Position numbers and translations under genes: made by a program. Positions 1 through 8,537 of a stretch of 32,020 nucleotides of DNA are shown here, one piece after another. Below the pieces are notes generated by a model. The model saw only the letters and a program-made list of their open reading frames with translations. It searched no databases and was not told the origin of the DNA. The stretch is from Actinomycetota bacterium (GTDB lineage Bacteria; Actinomycetota; Acidimicrobiia; Acidimicrobiales; Acidimicrobilacustridaceae): positions 1-32,020 of the forward strand of contig JACPNV010000029.1 in assembly GCA_016185305.1 (NCBI GenBank), read 5' to 3'. Each line of letters opens with the position of its first letter. Within the stretch, counting starts at the first letter, position 1.

Positions 1-3000
1 ACAACGACGTGCGATACAACGCCGGGTCGGCCCCGCTGTTGGCCTGCGTGTACGCGTACTGGACCGGGGTCTGCTGCCACGCCGTGGTCCCGTCCGGGTT
101 GTAACCCGTCGCCGAGATCGCCCACTTGGCCGTATCGGTAGGCGAATCATCACACGGCGTCAAACCCGGCGGGGCGACCACCGCGGCGAGCTGGCGGCGC
201 CGCTTGACCGCCCGACCCGCCACGTCATAGTCGACGCCGTCCACCACCCGCTTCTCAGTCGCCCACCCGCCGTCTTGCACCCGGGTGACCGTGCAACGCG
301 CCCGACCCCCCGGCGTGTAGAACTGCTTGACCCACGCCTCGGTGCCCGCCCCGTGGCCCGCATCGCTGCGGTACACCGCTGTCTTGTCAGTCAACCCGTT
401 CGCCAGATAGCTCGTCGTGCGCAACACGAAATCCTTCGACGTGCAACCACCAGTCATCGGGACCGGGAACGTCCCATCCGCGTTGCGCACACAGGTCCCC
501 TCAGAACCCGGAAGGAAGCCGTCGGCGGCGTCGCCGTCCGCGGTTTGGATGACCCGTCCGAGCTTGTCGTAGACATTGGCGGTCACCGGGCGCACCGAGC
601 TGGTGGAGCTCACACTCGGCTTGGTCGTCTGGATGACCCGTCCGAGCTTGTCGAAGACGGTTTCGGTCACCGCACCCGCGGTGTCGGCGAGGGAGGACCC
701 GTTGACGACCGTTCGGACGTTTCCATTCTCGTCGTAGTCGTAAAACGTCTTGACACCGGTTGGGTCCTCGCTCGACAACAGCCGCCGCATCGGTCCGTAG
801 GTGTAGGTGGTGACGGCCTCGTCACTGGTGCCCGCGGCCGCACGTACCTCACGAAGGTTCCCCACGACATCGAAGTAGCGTTTCGTGACGCGCCGCGTCG
901 CGCCGTCATAGGGTTGATCGTCGGTCTCGATCCGACAGCCCGCGCCGGCGCTGCCACAGTCGCTGCTGGCGTTGCCGTAGGTGACACCGGCAGCGGCGTA
1001 GGCGCCGCCCGGATACGTCGTCTTGGTTCGGCGACCCTCGAGGTCATACTCATAGGAGGTCATGTTGCCGAGCGGGTCGGTCACATCTTTCACCTGTCCG
1101 GTGCCGTAGTAGGTGTACCTCGTGACCGGACCCGAAGGCTGTTGGGCGGGGGCCCGCACCGTCTCGACCTGCCCGAGACCCGTGTAGGTGTACGATGTCG
1201 CTGCCTCAGACGGCGTGCCGCAGGCGGTGCGGACCGAATCGAGCCGACCGGTCGACACGTTGTAGTCAGAACAGGTTCTGACGCCGTCGGCGTCGGTCGC
1301 GTCCGTTACCCGGTTGTTGACGATCGTGTAGGTGGTTGTGAGCGGCGACGCTGACCCGTAGCCGACCGTCACCGATTTCGGGACCAGCACGCCGGCGTCA
1401 TAGGTGTAGCGGGTGACGTCCCCCGCAGCGTTCGTGAACGTCTCGACCCGCGGGTCACCGGGCGCGTCAGCCATGTAGGTGTAGGTCTCGAGCGTGAACT
1501 TGTAGCCGACGCAACCGCCGATGTCGGGCGCGGGGAACGATCCGTCGCTGTTGCGATCACACGGCGAAGTCGACCCGTCGCTGGTCGGGACCTTGCCGGT
1601 GCCCGGATCGGGAACGGCGCGCTGGAGCAGGCGGCCGTACTGGTCATACTGGTAGCCGCTCTCCGCGCCGCTCCGGTCCGTGAGCGAGGTCGGCCGCCCG
1701 GAAGAGTTCCAGTTCTTCTTGACTTCCTTGGTGAACGGGTCGGTGATGAGGCGTATCCGCGAGTCCACGTCGACGGTGTACACGACCGTCTCGGACCCCA
1801 CCGCCGGGCTGGACCAGGTGACTTCGGTGTCGACCCCACCGGGAACGCGAACCGAATCGGCGGTCTTGTAGTCCAAGCTGACCGTCTCCGCGGTCGAGGC
1901 GTTGCCGTGGTACAGCGTCTGGGTCGAAACGCGGCCATAGGAGTCATAGCTGGCGCCAAGGAGTTGATTCTCGGCGAAGGTGTAGGGGTTGCCGGTCCCG
2001 GTGCGGCCGGTCGAGGTCCATTGCTCGATGACCCGCCCCTGGCCGTCGGTGGTGTACCGGTCGCGGCCCTCGGTCCCGTCGCCGCCGGGCCCGCGCCACA
2101 CACAGAACGAGCAGGCCGGCGAATCGGTCGAATCGGCGTAGGTGTAGCGCACCACACGGTCATCGGTCTGGCCGGCGATCGACGTCTTGGCGGTGACCGA
2201 CGTGATCCGGCCGCCCGAGGCGTCGGTCCATCCGAACTCGAGGCGGCGCCCGGTCGATGATTCCGCCTTCGTGAACCGATACGGGAACGAGGCGTTCGCA
2301 TAGGACAGCGTGACGGTTTGGCCGTCGGGCCCGATCTTTTGTGCGAGCGAGCCATTCTGGTTGAACACCCACTTCTCCCCGGTGGCATACAACAGCTCGA
2401 GCCGGTAGGTCGAGGTGTTGTACGACAACGTGCCGAACACGCCCCGCGGAGCGCTCCACGTACCGGGCCCGGTGCGAGTGAACACCGCGCGGCGCCCGTC
2501 AGCCATCAACATGGTCACGTCATAGACCGGCACCGAGTTCGTCACCGCATTGACCCGGACCGAGAAGTTGGTCGTCCACCCGACCCCGAACGGCCCCTGG
2601 TTCTTGTCCAGGCTGTTGTAGACCCGCTCGAAATTCAGACCGTACACTTCGGGGCTGAAGGTGACATCGGTGGCGTTGCTCACCATGTTCCCGTTCGCGA
2701 CGTTCACCGGGTCCCCAGCGAATTGAAGCCACTCCGCGGTGTTGCCGAGGTTGTCGGGCGCATGCGCGTTGATGATGTCCTGCTTTGACGGTCGCGCCAC
2801 CTCGAGCTTGCGGATCTTGCCGTTCGAACTCGTCTGGTCAGCGTCCACCAGATAAATCCAATACGAGCTCGGCGGCGCTCCCTGGGCCGTGACCGCCGAG
2901 CCCAGCAGGTGGCACAGCGTGCCAGGGTTACCATCATCGTGCCCGCCCCTGGACTGGTCCGTCAACCATTCGAACTCGCCGCTGGGAATCTTGAACCGAG

Positions 3001-3985
3001 CCAGGTACGCGCTACATCCGTCTGTGACATTGCCCGGCCGACCCGAAAACAGCTGTGACTGGGACGGATCAACTGCGATGGAAGCATCCCTCGGCGCGTT
3101 GGTAGTTATCCCCCAATAGTTGCCTTGGCCGCTCCCCGTCTCCACTCTCGTTGCTCGCTGCAAACCGATGTCATAGACCAGACCACCCCCGCCCGCAGCG
3201 ATCACCAGCGTGTTGTTCGCCAGCAACACCAAGTTGGCCGAACTACTGCCGACGTCGACCTTCAAGGATCCCCAAGCAACTGGCAACGGCGTCACATACA
3301 TCGTTGCCAGATCGACCCGGTACAACTCGTACCCCAACCACTGGCCCAAATATTCCCGACCCCGATCCATCACATACGCGACGGTCCCGCCCCCGTCGAC
3401 CGCCACAGCCTGCGGGTAACGCAACCGCCAGTAGTTCTCCGGATTGCGGGCCTCGATATCGCAATAGCTCGCACCCCCCGTCTCCGTCGGGGCGATCGAT
3501 CTCTCACAGAGAAGGCGCCTGGTCTGCAGGGAGAGGGACGGATCGGGCTTCAAACCCGTCAACTCCGTGCCGTTCTTGTAGAGCTTGCCCCACTTGTACC
3601 CATCGGCCCCGTCAGGTGTGCCCGGGTCCGCAGTCTCCTCCTTGTCGCCAAGCCCAGCGACATACCAGTTGTTCGCGTCATCGACCGCCGGGTGCGTCGC
3701 CCGCTTCACCGACGCGACCGTCGACACCGAGTTGCGGGTCGCGGTCGACACCTCATAGATGTCATCACGGTTATACGACGTCACATACAACTTCGATCCG
3801 TCGTTCGTGATCACCATCCCGAACGGGGACTCAATCGAATCGACCAACGTCGTCAAATCACCGACGGCTGCCTCCGCCGGCGCCGCCGTCCACGGCAGCG
3901 CCGGCAGCGACCCGACCGCAACCACCACAGCACAAACGACCACAACGGACCGCACCACAAACGCAAACCGGCTCATCGACACCAT
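1..3985 (-). CDS. Secreted RHS/YD-repeat protein, 3' end beyond window
   Basis: An open frame runs from ATG 3985 to the left edge without a stop, about 1328 codons, so the C-terminus is not visible. The N-terminus is a signal peptide: basic start, Val/Ala-rich core, likely cleavage near residue 40 (AEA-AV). Residues about 45-400 look like a beta-propeller (SPFGMVITNDGSKLYVTSY and similar strands). Near residue 425 is GDPVNVANGNM, the signature of the DUF6531 module that opens RHS proteins. From about residue 600 onward there are many YD repeats such as YTYDAG, YQYDQYGRL and YDYDENGNV. Known RHS/YD proteins form a hollow shell that encloses a variable C-terminal domain, often a toxin; that part is outside the window, so toxin function is only a possibility. 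ATG 3976 is an alternative start; a GGACAGGA stretch precedes both. Upstream lies decayed DNA. Confidence 0.93.
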   Translation of the reverse strand, partial: MVSMSRFAFVVRSVVVVCAVVVAVGSLPALPWTAAPAEAAVGDLTTLVDSIESPFGMVITNDGSKLYVTSYNRDDIYEVSTATRNSVSTVASVKRATHPAVDDANNWYVAGLGDKEETADPGTPDGADGYKWGKLYKNGTELTGLKPDPSLSLQTRRLLCERSIAPTETGGASYCDIEARNPENYWRLRYPQAVAVDGGGTVAYVMDRGREYLGQWLGYELYRVDLATMYVTPLPVAWGSLKVDVGSSSANLVLLANNTLVIAAGGGGLVYDIGLQRATRVETGSGQGNYWGITTNAPRDASIAVDPSQSQLFSGRPGNVTDGCSAYLARFKIPSGEFEWLTDQSRGGHDDGNPGTLCHLLGSAVTAQGAPPSSYWIYLVDADQTSSNGKIRKLEVARPSKQDIINAHAPDNLGNTAEWLQFAGDPVNVANGNMVSNATDVTFSPEVYGLNFERVYNSLDKNQGPFGVGWTTNFSVRVNAVTNSVPVYDVTMLMADGRRAVFTRTGPGTWSAPRGVFGTLSYNTSTYRLELLYATGEKWVFNQNGSLAQKIGPDGQTVTLSYANASFPYRFTKAESSTGRRLEFGWTDASGGRITSVTAKTSIAGQTDDRVVRYTYADSTDSPACSFCVWRGPGGDGTEGRDRYTTDGQGRVIEQWTSTGRTGTGNPYTFAENQLLGASYDSYGRVSTQTLYHGNASTAETVSLDYKTADSVRVPGGVDTEVTWSSPAVGSETVVYTVDVDSRIRLITDPFTKEVKKNWNSSGRPTSLTDRSGAESGYQYDQYGRLLQRAVPDPGTGKVPTSDGSTSPCDRNSDGSFPAPDIGGCVGYKFTLETYTYMADAPGDPRVETFTNAAGDVTRYTYDAGVLVPKSVTVGYGSASPLTTTYTIVNNRVTDATDADGVRTCSDYNVSTGRLDSVRTACGTPSEAATSYTYTGLGQVETVRAPAQQPSGPVTRYTYYGTGQVKDVTDPLGNMTSYEYDLEGRRTKTTYPGGAYAAAGVTYGNASSDCGSAGAGCRIETDDQPYDGATRRVTKRYFDVVGNLREVRAAAGTSDEAVTTYTYGPMRRLLSSEDPTGVKTFYDYDENGNVRTVVNGSSLADTAGAVTETVFDKLGRVIQTTKPSVSSTSSVRPVTANVYDKLGRVIQTADGDAADGFLPGSEGTCVRNADGTFPVPMTGGCTSKDFVLRTTSYLANGLTDKTAVYRSDAGHGAGTEAWVKQFYTPGGRARCTVTRVQDGGWATEKRVVDGVDYDVAGRAVKRRRQLAAVVAPPGLTPCDDSPTDTAKWAISATGYNPDGTTAWQQTPVQYAYTQANSGADPALYRTSL

Positions 3986-4071
3986 TCCTGTCCCTCGGCC
4001 AAGCACCCCGCCCGGCGCACCTACGTCCCACCCAGAGCCCTAGTCCGACAACGTCCGCAGTCACCTGACAT

Positions 4072-4215
4072 TCAGCTCCAAGGCGCCGACAACGTAGCAC
4101 AGGTGTCCGCCGTCGCTGGCCACCACGTCTTGAGGTGCTTGATGTTGTCCTCGACATGAGCGTGGGTGCGCAGGAACCGGTCGAGTTGGACCGGGCTGCC
4201 TTTCTGGTCGGTGAG
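4072..4215 (-). pseudogene. Remnant of IS1380-like transposase C-terminal region
   Basis: The minus-strand frame reads LTDQKGSPVQLDRFLRTHA, then HVEDNIKHLK, and stops at 4072. This resembles the C-terminal third of IS1380-family transposases, where a TDQ-GDPVxLD segment is followed by RAHAHVEDxIxxLK. After HLK the family likeness fades: the usual LxRFPF segment and the hydrophobic tail are absent. The upstream catalytic part is absent and no terminal inverted repeats are visible. I recognise this from family memory only; the stretch is short. It implies an old insertion beside the RHS gene. Confidence 0.5.
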
Positions 4216-4295
4216 CTGGCTCCGCCGACGATGTGGATCTCGGACGTGAGGCTCTTGGCGAAGTACGACATCTCGTCGTTGCAGTGCGCCATGCA

Positions 4296-4475
4296 TGGGT
4301 GGTTCTCGACGCAGAACGCGAGGTGATCGCCGGTCTCGAGGTCGAGAGCCGCCAGGAGCTGGGCGAGCCGGTTCGCACCGGCGTCGAGCGCCGCGTCGCT
4401 GACGGCCTGGCCGCTCCTTGCCATCACGTAGGCGGGCTTGTCCGGCGTGGTCTGCGCGTAGGTTCCTGGATACAT
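4296..4475 (-). pseudogene. N-terminal fragment of an acyl-CoA ligase (AMP-binding)
   Basis: From ATG 4475 the minus strand reads MYPGTYAQTTPDKPAYVMA, later GANRLAQLLAALDLETGDH and ENHP. This matches the first roughly 60 residues of FadD-like acyl-CoA synthetases: the TPDKPA start, then ANRLA-LL--LGL--GD-VA--ENHP. After ENHP the frame stays open but no longer resembles the family (CMAHCNDEMSYFAKSL), and the AMP-binding loop, adenylation core and C-terminal lid are all missing. The fragment therefore breaks off at about residue 60 and is followed by transposase-like residue. I cannot identify the stretch 4216-4295. A functional truncated protein is very unlikely. Confidence 0.65.
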
Positions 4476-4532
4476 GACCCCCGGGTCGGTCCCGCGCATT
4501 GTTGACCGCGGCGCTCTCGTGATCCAACCCGG

Positions 4533-4538
4533 TACCCT
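4533..4538 (+). promoter_or_regulatory. Candidate -10 (TACCCT), leaderless start of the deacetylase gene
   Basis: TACCCT lies 8 nt before ATG 4547, and no Shine-Dalgarno sequence precedes that ATG. This fits a TANNNT -10 with transcription starting at or near the start codon. No convincing -35 was seen at the normal distance. Confidence 0.35.
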
Positions 4539-4546
4539 CCCGCTCC

Positions 4547-5284
4547 ATGGCTATGTACACCACCGAGCGCTCCGACATCGTCGAGCCCGAACGGTTGCTG
4601 GTGGTCTGCGCGCACCCCGACGACGTCGACTTCGGCGCATCGGGCACGGTGGCGTCGCTGACCGATGCCGGTGCGGAGGTCTCCTACTGCCTCGTGACGT
4701 CGGGGGAGGCAGGGAGCGACCACCTTGCCCTCTCTGGCGACGAGCTCTCGGCGTTGCGCGAGGAAGAGCAGGCGGCCGCGGCGAAAGAGGTCGGGGTCAG
4801 CGATCTTCACTTCCTGCGCCATCGCGACGGGGCGCTGCAGCCGACGCTCGAGCTGCGGCGCGACATCTCGCGCGTCATCCGCCGGGTCCGGCCCAACGTG
4901 TTGCTCACCCAGAGCCCCGAACGGATGCTGGAGCGCGTGTTCGCGTCGCACCCCGATCACCTCGCCGCTGGCGAGGCTGCGCTGTGCGCCGTCTACCCCG
5001 ATGCCCGCAACCCGCGGGCCTTCCCCGAGTTGCTAGCCGAAGCACTCGAGCCGCACACGGTCGCGCAGGTCTGGTTGATGGCGCACCGCGAGGCCGATCT
5101 CCGCGTCGACATCACCGATCAGATCGATCGCAAGATCGCCGCGCTGCGGGCGCACGCGAGCCAGACCGACCAGCACCCTGACCTCGACGGGATGATCCGG
5201 GGGTGGGCGGCCATGAACGCGGAGGCCGGCGGGCTGGCCGAGGGCCGTCTCGCGGAGGCCTTCAAGGTGGTTCCCACCGCGTGA
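4547..5284 (+). CDS. PIG-L/LmbE family deacetylase
   Basis: A 245-residue protein. PIG-L (LmbE-like) enzymes are zinc-dependent N-deacetylases acting on GlcNAc-type substrates; in actinobacteria they include MshB (mycothiol synthesis) and Mca (mycothiol-conjugate amidase). The zinc motif is clear at residues 22-26 (AHPDD, H23 and D26), and the second ligand region is SHPDH (H135/H138). The length suits the family. The sequence does not obviously match MshB or Mca, so the substrate is unknown. The gene stands alone, convergent with the methyltransferase (24-nt gap). ATG 4553 is an alternative start. A mycothiol-related role would fit the mycothiol-dependent dehydrogenase nearby but is speculative. 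Confidence 0.92.
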   Translation: MAMYTTERSDIVEPERLLVVCAHPDDVDFGASGTVASLTDAGAEVSYCLVTSGEAGSDHLALSGDELSALREEEQAAAAKEVGVSDLHFLRHRDGALQPTLELRRDISRVIRRVRPNVLLTQSPERMLERVFASHPDHLAAGEAALCAVYPDARNPRAFPELLAEALEPHTVAQVWLMAHREADLRVDITDQIDRKIAALRAHASQTDQHPDLDGMIRGWAAMNAEAGGLAEGRLAEAFKVVPTA

Positions 5285-5308
5285 ACAGACCACACGAAGA
5301 CCGGCGCG

Positions 5309-5974
5309 TCAGCGGCGCCCAGAGATCAGGACATGGCGATCGGTGATGTCCTCGATGCGGAGATGGGCGAGGCCGGCCCGGGCGAGCTGGTCGCCGATCT
5401 CGGTCGGCGAATATGCCGCACGCAAGGAGTTGCGAAAGTCGGCGCGCAGGACCGGTGGCGCATCCGCGGCATAGCGCTCGACGAGACGGTCGGTGCCGGC
5501 GGGATTGTGGGGGCGGCGAAGGTCCATGACGGCGATCGGGGCGCCGTCGGGGACAAGCGCAGCGACCGTCGCCCACAGCACCATCGGCTCGTGCAGATGG
5601 TGGAGCAAGCTGTTGGACACCACGGCCGCGAACGACCGGCCATCGAGCTCGCGGGTCGGCAGGCGCACCTGCTCGAGCGCGACACGGCCGCGCAGGCCCT
5701 CACGCTCGATGCGTTGCACCCCGAGCCGGAGCATCTCCGCCGCACCGTCGACGCCGACGATCGACCATCCCGGGCACGCACGGGCGATGCGAACGGTGAC
5801 GTCGGCCGGGCCGCACCCGAGATCGATCATCGTGCCCGCGCCTTCCCGCAACTCGACGAACCGGGCCGCCACCTCGTCGGCGAACCGCTGGTGCGATTCG
5901 GCGAAGTCGGCCTCGCTGTAGGCCAGCGCTTGCTCGGGCTCGTCCATGAGCTCGGGCTCGGGCACTCGTCGCAC
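5309..5974 (-). CDS. Class I SAM-dependent methyltransferase
   Basis: A 221-residue protein with the Rossmann-like methyltransferase fold. Motif I is MIDLGCGPADVTVRIA near residue 50, motif II is GVDGAAEML near residue 75, and SNSLLHHLHEP near residue 120 is the usual methyltransferase-25/11 segment that follows strand 4. The substrate cannot be read from the sequence. GTG 5974 is favoured because TAGGCT lies 7 nt upstream, which would make it leaderless; ATG 5947 (MDEPEQALAY) is the alternative and would remove nine residues. The gene is divergent from the LLM oxidoreductase and convergent with the deacetylase. Confidence 0.88.
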   Translation of the reverse strand: MRRVPEPELMDEPEQALAYSEADFAESHQRFADEVAARFVELREGAGTMIDLGCGPADVTVRIARACPGWSIVGVDGAAEMLRLGVQRIEREGLRGRVALEQVRLPTRELDGRSFAAVVSNSLLHHLHEPMVLWATVAALVPDGAPIAVMDLRRPHNPAGTDRLVERYAADAPPVLRADFRNSLRAAYSPTEIGDQLARAGLAHLRIEDITDRHVLISGRR

Positions 5975-5981
5975 GATCCGC

Positions 5982-5987
5982 AGCCTA
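5982..5987 (-). promoter_or_regulatory. Candidate -10 (TAGGCT) for the methyltransferase gene
   Basis: On the minus strand TAGGCT ends 7 nt before GTG 5974. There is no Shine-Dalgarno sequence, so a leaderless transcript is plausible. This is the main reason to prefer the GTG over the internal ATG. Confidence 0.3.
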
Positions 5988-6097
5988 CGAGGCGGCAGCG
6001 GACGCCGACCAGGAGCTGATGATCAGAACACGGTGCGGGAGACAAGGCAGTCGAAATGCGGCAGGATGCCCGGAGCCCACTGCCTCGGAGGTGCAGC

Positions 6098-7075
6098 ATG
6101 ACCCGTCTCGGCTACCAGATCCCGAACTTCACCTACGACGGTGTCGACCACGCCGGCTTGTTCGCCAACGTCGCGGCCCAAGCCGCGGCCGCCGACCGCT
6201 CGGGGTTCGATTCGGTCATGGTGATGGACCACTTCTTCCAGCTCCCCATGCTCGGCCCGCCCGACCGGGAGATGCTCGAGTGCTACACGACGCTCGCCGC
6301 GCTCGCGCAACACACGAAGAACGTGCGGCTCGGCGCGCTCGTCACCGGCAACACCTACCGGAACCCTGCGGTGCTCGCCAAGACCGTGACGACGCTCGAC
6401 ATCGTGTCGGCGGGACGGGCCCAGCTCGGCATCGGCGCCGGCTGGTTCGACGTCGAGCACGACGCGTTCGGCATCGAGTTCGGCTCGTTCACCGACCGGT
6501 TCGAGAAGCTCGAGGAGGCGTTGCAGATCATCATCCCCATGCTCCGCGACGAGCGGCCATCGTTCGAGGGCAAGCACTACACGGCCAGGAACGCCATCAA
6601 CCAGCCCGCACCGTTGGGCAAGATCCCGGTGATGATCGGGGGCGCCGGTGAGAAGAAGACGCTCCGTCTCGTCGCGCAATACGCCGACGAGTCGAACCTG
6701 ACGGCGACGCTCGACGAGGTGCCGCGCAAGCTCGACGCGCTGGCCGCGCACTGCGAGCGCCTCGGCCGCGATCGTTCGGAGATAACCGTTTCCTTGCAGC
6801 GGGTGGTTTGCATCGCAGACACCGCGGAGGAAGCGCTCGACGAGCTCAAGGCGTTCGGCCGCACCCTCGGGATGGACTTCGACTCGATGGACGAAGCGAC
6901 GCGAGACATGATCCTGGGGATGTTCACGTTGGGCGGGCCTGACGACGTCGGCGAGCAGCTCCGCGCCGCGCTCGAGTCCGGCGTGGACGGCTTCACGTGC
7001 TCGCTGCCCGCCAACGGCCACAACCCCGAGCGCGTCGAGCTGTTGGGGCAGGTGGCCGCGAAAGTCGTCATGTGA
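6098..7075 (+). CDS. LLM-class oxidoreductase, probably F420-dependent
   Basis: A 325-residue TIM-barrel oxidoreductase of the luciferase-like monooxygenase superfamily. Visible features are LGYQIPNFTYDG at the start, then SVMVMDHFFQLP, RLGALVTGNTYRNPAVLAK, GRAQLGIGAGWF and IPVMIGGAGEKKTLRL. These agree with the F420-dependent branch typified by the Rv1855c-like proteins of actinobacteria (family assignment from memory). Such enzymes transfer hydride between F420 and varied organic substrates; the substrate here is unknown. ATG 6098 is chosen because GAGGTG precedes it at good spacing and the family starts at this point; the open frame extends 14 codons upstream without similarity. No operon partner follows on this strand. 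Confidence 0.9.
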   Translation: MTRLGYQIPNFTYDGVDHAGLFANVAAQAAAADRSGFDSVMVMDHFFQLPMLGPPDREMLECYTTLAALAQHTKNVRLGALVTGNTYRNPAVLAKTVTTLDIVSAGRAQLGIGAGWFDVEHDAFGIEFGSFTDRFEKLEEALQIIIPMLRDERPSFEGKHYTARNAINQPAPLGKIPVMIGGAGEKKTLRLVAQYADESNLTATLDEVPRKLDALAAHCERLGRDRSEITVSLQRVVCIADTAEEALDELKAFGRTLGMDFDSMDEATRDMILGMFTLGGPDDVGEQLRAALESGVDGFTCSLPANGHNPERVELLGQVAAKVVM

Positions 7076-7081
7076 GCGACG

Positions 7082-8383
7082 TCAGCGCCCGAGCTGCCCG
7101 CTGATGTTGACGAGGGCAGTGCGGTTGTAGGAACCGAGGTGGTACGAGATGCCGATCGTGGTGGGGCCGCGGCTGAGGTCGGGATGCACCGAGACCGCGT
7201 AGCAGTCGGCTGCGTCGCAGCCGGGAAGGTAGAAGCGGATGGGCGGGCTCCAGGGGCCGGTCGGGCTGGGTGAGGTGCGGAGGTAGCCGGCGTCGGCATA
7301 GCCCGGCCAGGACGTGAACGCGAGGAGGTAGAGCCGGCGGACAGGGTCGTACACGATGTTGCCTCCGGCCCACGGCGCGGCGGCGAACGGTGCGCCGTCG
7401 GGGTACGTGCGCTTGAGGTACACCGACTCAGGATCGGGGAACGGCAGGGGGATGCCGGCTCTCACGTCAGGCGTGAAGCCGGTCCCGGTCCACCACCTCC
7501 AGGCGGTCCCGTCGGTGGCTTTGTCGGCGGGTACCTGGGCCGTGAGGCAGCGGCCGTTGGTCACGCATGACAGCAGCCAGACGGTCGACCCGCTCGCATC
7601 GAGATAGGCCGTGTTGAGGTTGGCGCCGTAGAAGGTGGTGTCGTTGACCCGTCTCGCTTGGATCGGACCGTTGGCGCCGCCCGCGACATCCCACACGGCG
7701 GTGCCGATGACCGGCTTGCCGGTCGGACCAGTTGTCGAACCTCCACCCGGCTGCATGTTCGTTATCGAGCGCTCGAAGAAGATGAGCACCTGGGTGCCGC
7801 CGTTCAGCGGCACCGCCGCGTTGGGCCAGAGCACCCAGCGCGACCCGTCGCCGGCGTGGGCCCGGTTGTAGGCGAGCTCTTCGTCGTTGTAAGGGATGAA
7901 CTGCGTGAGGCGGCGATTGCCGTCGACCTCGTCGTAGATGGCGGTCGACCCGGCAGCCGCGATCCCTGCGGTGTTCGACAGCGTCTGGCCGTTGTACATG
8001 GTGTCGCCGAACACCCAGAGGTAACGGCCGTCGCTCAACCGGACCGAGATGCCGACGTCTCGGGACGGGTTGCCGGCGGCGGCCGGGTTCGCCTCGGTCA
8101 GGGTCCCGTTCTCGTCGGTCGGGGCGCTCGGTAGCCGCGGCTTGGCTGTCGTGGTCGTCTCGGGTTCGATTGTCGCGGGGTCGGCCGTCCCCGGCACCAT
8201 CGTCGTCCCAGCTTCGCCCGGCTGCGTGGTGCCCGGACCCGTGTCACTCGGACCCGTGGCGGTGGTGGCCAAAGCGGCGAGGTGGTTGGGTGCCGCTTCG
8301 GTGCCCGCGCAGGCCGCGGCGGCGAGGGCCACGACGACCAGCAGCGCGGCACAGCAGGACGGATGGCGGACGCGCGCCTTCAC
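7082..8383 (-). CDS. DUF4185-like exported lipoprotein
   Basis: A 433-residue protein with a lipoprotein signal: basic start, hydrophobic core, and lipobox ending AAAC with Cys25. Residues about 30-90 form a Thr/Pro/Gly-rich spacer typical of surface-tethered actinobacterial lipoproteins. The remainder resembles DUF4185-type five-bladed propeller proteins: LSDGRYLWVFGDTMY near 116-130, a repeated W/F-rich strand pattern, and GGNIVYDPVRRLYLLAFTSW followed by SPTGPWSPP. Several families with this fold bind or cleave carbohydrate, but no catalytic residues can be named. The GTG start overlaps the stop of a 46-residue ORF by GTGA, which would allow translational coupling. It converges on the LLM gene with 6 nt between stops. 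Confidence 0.8.
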   Translation of the reverse strand: MKARVRHPSCCAALLVVVALAAAACAGTEAAPNHLAALATTATGPSDTGPGTTQPGEAGTTMVPGTADPATIEPETTTTAKPRLPSAPTDENGTLTEANPAAAGNPSRDVGISVRLSDGRYLWVFGDTMYNGQTLSNTAGIAAAGSTAIYDEVDGNRRLTQFIPYNDEELAYNRAHAGDGSRWVLWPNAAVPLNGGTQVLIFFERSITNMQPGGGSTTGPTGKPVIGTAVWDVAGGANGPIQARRVNDTTFYGANLNTAYLDASGSTVWLLSCVTNGRCLTAQVPADKATDGTAWRWWTGTGFTPDVRAGIPLPFPDPESVYLKRTYPDGAPFAAAPWAGGNIVYDPVRRLYLLAFTSWPGYADAGYLRTSPSPTGPWSPPIRFYLPGCDAADCYAVSVHPDLSRGPTTIGISYHLGSYNRTALVNISGQLGR

Positions 8384-8520
8384 CCGTTCGGCACGACTCG
8401 TGCGGGGATGCGCTCGCGCAACGCTTCGCGCCGGAGTCCGTCGGCGACGTGCTCGTGGGCGTCTGCTCGGAGGCGCTCGAGGTGGGTACGACGACCTGGA
8501 GACGACGAGTTGCTGATCAT
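8380..8520 (-). CDS. Possible small ORF (46 aa) upstream of the lipoprotein
   Basis: ATG 8520 opens a 46-residue frame beginning MISNSSSPGRRTHLERLRAD and ending ARVVPNG, with the stop at 8380-8382. The stop shares GTGA with the start of the lipoprotein gene, and the ATG lies 17 nt after the CBS-protein stop. It would therefore fill the gap between two same-strand genes and couple their translation. The middle (LERLRADAHEHVADGLRREA) looks like an amphipathic helix, and third positions are mostly G or C. Against it: no clear Shine-Dalgarno sequence and no family recognised. It may be chance in a GC-rich gap. Confidence 0.35.
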   Translation of the reverse strand: MISNSSSPGRRTHLERLRADAHEHVADGLRREALRERIPARVVPNG

Positions 8521-8537
8521 CGGGGAAGGCGTCGCGC

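Noticed and set aside
275..1354. A 359-codon plus-strand frame and other long frames across 1-2800
   Set aside because: They mirror the YD-repeat gene on the opposite strand, and the RHS frame itself has clear motifs throughout.
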